A DNA stretch of 10,217 nucleotides from a bacterium (GTDB lineage Bacteria; Babelota; Babeliae; Babelales; Vermiphilaceae). The translations under genes and the position numbers were made by a program. Below the pieces are notes generated by a model. It was not told the origin of the DNA. It saw nothing but the letters and a program-made list of their open reading frames with translations, and made no database searches. The DNA lies in the NCBI GenBank assembly GCA_021827875.1, contig JAKAUA010000024.1, positions 1-10,217 on the forward strand, in the 5' to 3' direction. Positions within the stretch are counted from its first letter, which is position 1. Every line of letters begins with the position of its first letter. Below are positions 6,058 to 10,217 of the stretch, piece after piece.

Positions 6058-6085
6058 TTGACATTTATTGCATAACTGTCACACT
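6058..6085 (+). promoter_or_regulatory. Candidate promoter for the exported HAD gene, with internal dyad
   Basis: A perfect TTGACA (6058-6063) is followed after 16 bases by CACACT (6080-6085), a weak -10 that keeps the A2 and T6 positions. The leader to 6166 would be about 75 bases. A dyad TGACA (6059-6063) / TGTCA (6077-6081), centre spacing 13, overlaps both boxes and could be an operator. Confidence 0.4.
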
Positions 6086-6151
6086 AAATAAGAGCTAGAA
6101 GCCCTACATTTATTACCAAAAAAATAGATGTAAATTAGCCCCTCTTAAAAG

Positions 6152-6157
6152 AAAGGA
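6152..6157 (+). promoter_or_regulatory. Ribosome binding site of the HAD gene
   Basis: AAAGGA, 8 bases before the ATG at 6166. Confidence 0.7.
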
Positions 6158-6165
6158 ATAAAAGT

Positions 6166-7020
6166 ATGAAACGTCTTACAACTTCTCTCTTAAAATGTAT
6201 TAAAAAATCGATTGGCATAAGCCTATTATCCATCTTGTTGCTTACCCCATTTGCCCATGCCGCCAACATTATTTTTGATGGTGATGGCGTTCTCTTTGAT
6301 ACCCGATCATTTCATGCTGCAAAAGAAATTGGTCTTTTAAATCTTATGGCTTACGGTAAAAATCCATCTCCGTTATTTATGGATTTCTTAAATACTATCG
6401 AACCTCGCCATGAAGATACCCCGGTAGCATATGATACTCAGGGTAATCTGTTACCACAATTATTCTGTGATTGGTTGACCGGAGCAAAAACTCCTGCTCA
6501 AATTCTTAACCAAGTTAATAGCGCAATTGATGAAAATACGGTACTAACCAAACGTGAAAAAAATGTTATCAGGGGCATGAATGAATTTATTTTTGGTGAC
6601 CCTGAGCACTATATACATACCAAACAATTAATACGTGATGGTAAAAAATTTGTAAAACGATGCAAAAAGCAAGGTCACAAAGTATTTATTCTCTCTAACT
6701 GGGATGCTGCATCTTTTCCGGCGCTACAAAAAAGGTTCTCTAAATTCTTAGATTTATTTGATGGTGTAGTAATTTCCGGCGATGTCGGATTAATGAAACC
6801 GGATCCTGCTATTTACTCTGCGATTGTTGAAAAATATAATCTTGACCCTGCAGAAACCGCATTCGTTGATGACCGTCCGGAAAACGTTGAGGCAGCCAAG
6901 GTCCACGGTATTCATGGTGTTCTGTGTGATAAAAATAACTTTAAAGAAGTACGCAGAAACATATTACTGTGGGAAAAAACATTGGAAGATGCTCCGGCTA
7001 CTATAGCTGCAGCTGCATAA
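6166..7020 (+). CDS. Exported HAD-superfamily hydrolase (phosphatase-like)
   Basis: A 284-residue HAD hydrolase with a secretory signal peptide: MKR, a lysine cluster at 10-14, hydrophobic core 17-27 (IGISLLSILLL) and a TPFAHA cleavage site after residue 32. All four HAD motifs are intact: motif I FDGDGVLFDT (nucleophile Asp38, acid/base Asp40), motif II ILSN (Ser177), motif III Lys211 in GLMKPDP and motif IV FVDDRPEN (Asp235-Asp236). A helical cap domain lies between motifs I and II (about 50-150), as in class I HADs. These enzymes transfer phosphoryl groups through Asp. An exported version would act outside the inner membrane, on a substrate that cannot be read from the sequence. The tail ends in a run of Ala. 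The gene has its own RBS, candidate promoter and strong terminator, so it is probably a single-gene unit. Confidence 0.9.
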   Translation: MKRLTTSLLKCIKKSIGISLLSILLLTPFAHAANIIFDGDGVLFDTRSFHAAKEIGLLNLMAYGKNPSPLFMDFLNTIEPRHEDTPVAYDTQGNLLPQLFCDWLTGAKTPAQILNQVNSAIDENTVLTKREKNVIRGMNEFIFGDPEHYIHTKQLIRDGKKFVKRCKKQGHKVFILSNWDAASFPALQKRFSKFLDLFDGVVISGDVGLMKPDPAIYSAIVEKYNLDPAETAFVDDRPENVEAAKVHGIHGVLCDKNNFKEVRRNILLWEKTLEDAPATIAAAA

Positions 7021-7037
7021 TAATCTTTCTGAAATAT

Positions 7038-7070
7038 AAAAAAAGGGATGAAACTTCATCCCTTTTTTTT
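7038..7070. terminator. Bidirectional terminator between the HAD gene and cca
   Basis: GGGATGA (7045-7051), loop AACT, TCATCCC (7056-7062), flanked by A7 (7038-7044) and T8 (7063-7070). It is ideal on both strands. On the minus strand its first arm lies inside the cca coding region and encodes the last codons (KKKG and stop). Confidence 0.92.
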
Positions 7071-8471
7071 ATGCCCTAGTACACGTTTTTTGAGTTGTTC
7101 TTTATCTCTAATATTCTCTGCAATCTGTATCTTGTAGGCTTCTTGCAATAGCACGCCCATCTTTGGCCCCGGCGCTACTGCATCAATAATATCTTTGCCC
7201 TGCAACAATGGCTCTTCGGGCTTGTATAAAATCTGTAATTGCTCTGCTTTGTGCAAAAAATCGCGCAAAGCAGGGAAATCTATCTGCAATGGCGTATGCT
7301 GCAAACCACGCCCACGCTTGTCAGCCAATGCCAACTGACATAACATCTGCACATTTGCGCGCGGCGCCAATTTGAGTGCTAATCGCTTGTATGCTGCATT
7401 ACCAGCTTTTTCAAACAAAAATGGTTGCATATGATATCTGACCAAGACCGGTACGGTATCTATAATTATCTTTTTAGTAGTTATGCGCTTGAGCAATCGT
7501 TTGGTTGGCTCGATCCCAGCAATTTCATGCCCATATGAATGAATTTTGCCATCAATTATTTTGCTTGTGGTTACCTTGCCCAAATCATGGCAAAGCGCTG
7601 CATAGAGAATAATAAGCTTTTCTTGCTCATCTTTGTATGATAATACCGCTGCAGCATCAAGACTCTGCATACTGTGCTCAAACACATCACCTTCCGGGTG
7701 CCATGACGGCTCTTGCGCCACGCCAATAGTTGCTGCAAGCTCAGGCAATATATCTGTTATGCGACCAATCTGTGCCAGCCAGCGAATACCCAATGATGGA
7801 CGCTTTGAACGCAATAACAATTTCTCAAATTCAGCGTCGACACGTTCAATGGATACCTGTGAAACATCCATATTCTTACATAATGCATTAAGCTGATCAT
7901 CAGGATAGGCATCAAATCGCCCAATAAATTGCATCACCCGATAGAAACGTAAGGGATCTTCTCCAAACAGTTCTAATGATGGTGCACGTAGTACGCCATT
8001 TTCCAGATCATGCAATCCATTGAATGGATCAATCAGTTCACCAGTGACTAAATCAATCCCCATAGCATTCATGGTCAGATCCCTGCGGGAAAATGCATCA
8101 TGCATGCTCATATTCGCATTAATGGTTACCTGTGGTTTTCGGCCTGCACTATCAGTACGCGGCACCGACCAATCTGCGTCTAAGCCATGCAATCGTAGTA
8201 CGCCAAATGATTTTCCTACTAGACTAACCGGACCAAAAGATGCCAATAGTTTTTCAAGATCATCCAAAGAAAGATGATATACCTCAAAATCAAGATCTTT
8301 AATAGAATCACCGAGCAACAAATCACGCACTGCGCCGCCAACCAACAGAACTCTACCTGCGTGATTACTGATCTGCTGCACAATTGCAGATATGAGTGGT
8401 ACCGCGTCAAACATCTGTGATAAAGATCTTTGAACTGATGCCAAATTTTTTGTAAGCTTTTTTGTAGTCAT
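7056..8471 (-). CDS. cca: CCA-adding tRNA nucleotidyltransferase with HD domain
   Basis: A 471-residue class II nucleotidyltransferase that adds or repairs the 3' CCA end of tRNA in the cytoplasm. Domains in order: head with GGAVRDLLLG (45-54) and the catalytic DLD (Asp59, Asp61); RRDLTMNAMG (129-138), involved in nucleotide recognition; DPFNG..DL (148-155); EDPLRFYRVMQF (171-182), the conserved neck motif; then an HD phosphohydrolase domain with WHPEGDVFEHS (257-267) and HDLGK (295-299). The HD domain makes it resemble the E. coli-type multifunctional enzyme. A poly(A) polymerase function cannot be excluded from motifs alone, but the lack of a second family member in the window and the intact motifs favour CCA addition. 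The RBS (minus-strand AGGA, 8479-8482) lies 7 bases from the ATG. The gene is divergent from the next with only 30 bases between, and its end forms part of a terminator. Confidence 0.93.
   Translation of the reverse strand: MTTKKLTKNLASVQRSLSQMFDAVPLISAIVQQISNHAGRVLLVGGAVRDLLLGDSIKDLDFEVYHLSLDDLEKLLASFGPVSLVGKSFGVLRLHGLDADWSVPRTDSAGRKPQVTINANMSMHDAFSRRDLTMNAMGIDLVTGELIDPFNGLHDLENGVLRAPSLELFGEDPLRFYRVMQFIGRFDAYPDDQLNALCKNMDVSQVSIERVDAEFEKLLLRSKRPSLGIRWLAQIGRITDILPELAATIGVAQEPSWHPEGDVFEHSMQSLDAAAVLSYKDEQEKLIILYAALCHDLGKVTTSKIIDGKIHSYGHEIAGIEPTKRLLKRITTKKIIIDTVPVLVRYHMQPFLFEKAGNAAYKRLALKLAPRANVQMLCQLALADKRGRGLQHTPLQIDFPALRDFLHKAEQLQILYKPEEPLLQGKDIIDAVAPGPKMGVLLQEAYKIQIAENIRDKEQLKKRVLGHKKKG
8430..8458 (+). 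promoter_or_regulatory. Candidate promoter for the beta-solenoid gene, inside the cca 5' end
   Basis: TTGAAC (8430-8435), 17-base spacer, TAAGCT (8453-8458). Only 30 bases separate the divergent starts (8471 and 8502), so the promoter must lie in the cca coding region. This is the best match I see, but it is weak. Confidence 0.3.
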
Positions 8472-8490
8472 GAAACAATCCTAATCGGGT

Positions 8491-8494
8491 GAGG
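8491..8494 (+). promoter_or_regulatory. Ribosome binding site of the beta-solenoid gene
   Basis: GAGG, 7 bases before the ATG at 8502, within the 30-base divergent gap. Confidence 0.65.
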
Positions 8495-8501
8495 TAGTAG
8501 T

Positions 8502-9431
8502 ATGAAACGCATTCTTTCACTTTCTCTTTTTAACACGATGTTTTTAGTAAGTTCAACCCAATTGCATGCCGCTTTTGGTGATTATATCCCTTTTACGCCA
8601 AAAAAGGCAGAGACAGAAATTATACAACAAGAGTTTGAGGTTAAAGCAAATCCTATTATCACGGTTAAAGATACCATCGGTAATATAGAAGTTAAAACAT
8701 GGAAAAAAAATAAAGTAGCATTAACTGCAACAAAAAAAGCACCCAAACTGGAGCTTCTTTCTGCCATAGATTTAAAAACTGATATCACCACCGATGGATT
8801 GGTGGTACTCACCAGCGTACCATCAGAAAAAAAAGTATCTCTTGATTACACCATAGTTGTCCCGGAACAATGTCATGTAAATTTGGTAAGCCAAATGGGC
8901 GACATAAAAATCAGCGGTGTCAATGGCCGTATTTGCGCCACTACTGACAAGGGTAACATTGCGATAGACAAAGCATGCAATACCGTAATTGCAACCAGCA
9001 ATGCTCAAGGGTCTATAACTATTAATGAGTCACGAGGCAATACCAAAGCTACCTGCCATAAAGGCAATATCGCTATCCACGATGCTCACAATAGCGTGAT
9101 TGCATTCACTCAAAGTGGTAATATTGACGTACAAAATGCCTGTGTGCCGGCAACTAGTAAGATAAACCTTGAAACAAAATCGGGATTAGTTGCGGTTAAA
9201 TTACCGCACGAAGTAAATGCCAATGTTAAGGCAAATGCTACCAAAGGCGTAGTAACTTCAGAACATCTTATTACGTTAAAGCAACGCACCACCAAACTTG
9301 ATAATGCTGCGTGGAAACAATTGAGAACGCATGTTGATGGTATCTTGGGTAGTGGCGAAGCCAACATTGTGCTTACCACCAATAAGGGCAATATTAAGAT
9401 TTTGGAAGCAGCTAAAACAAAAGTGGCGTAA
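8502..9431 (+). CDS. Secreted beta-solenoid protein, DUF4097/GIN-like
   Basis: A 309-residue protein with a signal peptide (MKR, hydrophobic core, cleavage probably after LHA at 23). The mature part is a series of short strands of the form G-[NDS]-I-x-[IV]: GNIEV (60-64), GDIKI (133), GNIAI (151), GSITI (170), GNIAI (188), GNIDV (206), GLVAV (228) and GNIKI (296). The middle copies recur every 18-19 residues, as expected for rungs of a right-handed beta-solenoid. The pattern fits the DUF4097 / putative adhesin-head group, which is widespread and of uncertain function. There is no transmembrane segment after the signal peptide and no visible cell-wall or lipoprotein signal, so it is likely periplasmic, surface-associated or released. 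It is divergent from cca and followed by a perfect terminator, so it is monocistronic. Confidence 0.82.
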   Translation: MKRILSLSLFNTMFLVSSTQLHAAFGDYIPFTPKKAETEIIQQEFEVKANPIITVKDTIGNIEVKTWKKNKVALTATKKAPKLELLSAIDLKTDITTDGLVVLTSVPSEKKVSLDYTIVVPEQCHVNLVSQMGDIKISGVNGRICATTDKGNIAIDKACNTVIATSNAQGSITINESRGNTKATCHKGNIAIHDAHNSVIAFTQSGNIDVQNACVPATSKINLETKSGLVAVKLPHEVNANVKANATKGVVTSEHLITLKQRTTKLDNAAWKQLRTHVDGILGSGEANIVLTTNKGNIKILEAAKTKVA

Positions 9432-9439
9432 TAATAGTC

Positions 9440-9476
9440 AAAAATCCCCTAGTTTTTACCAGGGGATTTTTATTTT
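9440..9476. terminator. Bidirectional terminator after the beta-solenoid gene
   Basis: AAAAATCCCCT (9440-9450) pairs perfectly with AGGGGATTTTT (9461-9471), loop of 10, followed by ATTTTT. On the minus strand the same stem also ends in T5, so it can serve the convergent gene to the right. Confidence 0.9.
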
Positions 9477-9499
9477 TAAGCTCGTAATTACTAAAAAAT

Positions 9500-9603
9500 T
9501 TATTTCTTTGTGATGTCTTCAATTTTCTCATCTATCTCTTTATGCTCATAATCTATTTCAAATCTGGCAACATATCCATTTAACGTTAGCTGCTGGTAAC
9601 CCC
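9500..9603 (-). pseudogene. Out-of-frame C-terminal tail of the gene at 9558-10217
   Basis: If one base of the minus-strand GGGG (9600-9603) is skipped, the reading continues RLGYQQLTLNGYVARFEIDY and then a charged helix (EHKEIDEKIEDITKK) to a TAA at 9500-9502. This tail is far more protein-like than the in-frame ending at 9558. It may reflect a real single-base insertion, a sequencing error at the G-run, or recoding; the sequence alone cannot separate these. Confidence 0.5.
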
Positions 9604-10217
9604 AAGCGTATATTCTCAAAATCTTTTTTTCTCATAAGAGTATTTATACAAAGTGATGCATATTTAGCTATACTTCCTGTTTTTACACTGAGTTCATCAT
9701 TTATATCAGAAGCACTAATAACATCAGGAAGAGCCAATATGTTCGACCGCGTAACTACATAAGTAAAATAATCACTATCGCTATGATGTAACCAAAGATT
9801 GACAGCTGCTTGTGGATAATTTTTTCTTAACCACTTTATCATCTCATTGCCACATGATTCTGTTATCATATAGCTTTCAAGTACCGCTGGCGATTGATCT
9901 GCTTTCACTCTTGGCGATAATTTTTCTTTAATCAATACCGGTACACAATGCGAAACATCAATATTAACATTCCCATAAAGCTTACGCGGTATGCGTAAAT
10001 AATCGCAGCATGTTGAAAAGCATTCATAGGCACGGTCAATTAAATGGATATCAATCTTAGCATCACCTTTTTTTTCCAAAAACTTTGCTAAAATGACCAT
10101 TGTTTGGAACATAAGACGTGATCCAAAATCAGCATACGTCACTTTTTCACCATCTTCTGATTTTTTTATTAACGCAGCAACTACCTCATCTTCATAACGT
10201 TGACGATAAAGAGGGTA
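9558..10217 (-). CDS. Unknown protein, possibly Rossmann-like; 5' end beyond the window, probable 3' frameshift
   Basis: The frame is open to the window edge, so the true start lies outside; 219 codons are visible. I do not recognise the family with certainty. Visible residues 26-61 read VTYADFGS..MFQTMVILAKFLEKK..IDIHLID. That is a strand, a Gly-containing turn, a helix, then a strand ending in Asp, a pattern compatible with a Rossmann-like nucleotide or S-adenosylmethionine fold. The rest shows alternating strands and helices and several Cys (about 66-71 and the C-terminus). The in-frame end (KWICCQI) looks non-coding. A different frame from about 9603 to 9500 reads like a natural C-terminus (see the next entry), so the gene is probably frameshifted. 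The GTG at 10142 is not needed as a start. Function unassigned. Confidence 0.65.
   Translation of the reverse strand, partial: YPLYRQRYEDEVVAALIKKSEDGEKVTYADFGSRLMFQTMVILAKFLEKKGDAKIDIHLIDRAYECFSTCCDYLRIPRKLYGNVNIDVSHCVPVLIKEKLSPRVKADQSPAVLESYMITESCGNEMIKWLRKNYPQAAVNLWLHHSDSDYFTYVVTRSNILALPDVISASDINDELSVKTGSIAKYASLCINTLMRKKDFENIRLGLPAANVKWICCQI

Noticed and set aside
1..10217. CRISPR arrays, insertion sequences, tRNA or rRNA genes
   Set aside because: No regularly spaced direct repeats, no transposase-like frame with terminal repeats, and no tRNA cloverleaf or rRNA sequence recognised on either strand.

Overview
The window is AT-rich bacterial DNA with standard-code genes: TGG encodes Trp and TGA is used as a stop. 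Ten protein genes are supported, nine complete and one running off the right edge. Five of the ten encode proteins with an N-terminal signal peptide or signal-like segment: the ankyrin protein, the FVTK-motif protein, the CPBP-like protein, the HAD hydrolase and the beta-solenoid protein. Together with an ankyrin-repeat protein, short single-gene units and the low GC, this suggests a reduced-genome, host-associated bacterium such as Candidatus Dependentiae (TM6). That assignment is inference from gene style, not from a marker gene.

Layout. 1-241: AT-rich, with no supported gene, ending in a promoter and RBS. 242-913 (+): ankyrin protein. 1078-2214 (+): dnaJ, with its own promoter and a leader hairpin around a GGAGG. 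A strong two-way terminator (2221-2254) separates it from a minus-strand block: an exported FVTK-motif protein (2271-3071), a NurA-type nuclease (3152-4282), an IscU/SufU scaffold (4297-4659) and an exported CPBP-like protein (4776-5717). The scaffold and nurA genes form a tight pair 14 bases apart. Next is a 448-base intergenic stretch (5718-6165) holding an approximately 55% GC island of five consecutive hairpins. Then come an exported HAD hydrolase (6166-7020, +), the CCA-adding enzyme (7056-8471, -) and, divergent from it by only 30 bases, a secreted beta-solenoid protein (8502-9431, +). The right end is a 5'-truncated minus-strand gene that appears to carry a frameshift near its 3' end.

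How they fit together. The housekeeping functions are protein folding (DnaJ), Fe-S cluster assembly (IscU/SufU), DNA end processing (NurA) and tRNA 3'-end maturation (CCA enzyme). The remaining genes are mostly envelope or secreted proteins of unknown target. Four separate promoters share a -10 box of TATACT or TACACT. Perfect or near-perfect GC-rich terminators sit between the convergent gene pairs and probably serve both strands.

The most unusual element is the hairpin island at about 5866-6049. It matches no RNA family I can name, differs sharply in base composition from its surroundings, and carries a 66-codon open frame on the minus strand. I favour a dispersed palindromic element or a structured RNA over a protein gene.
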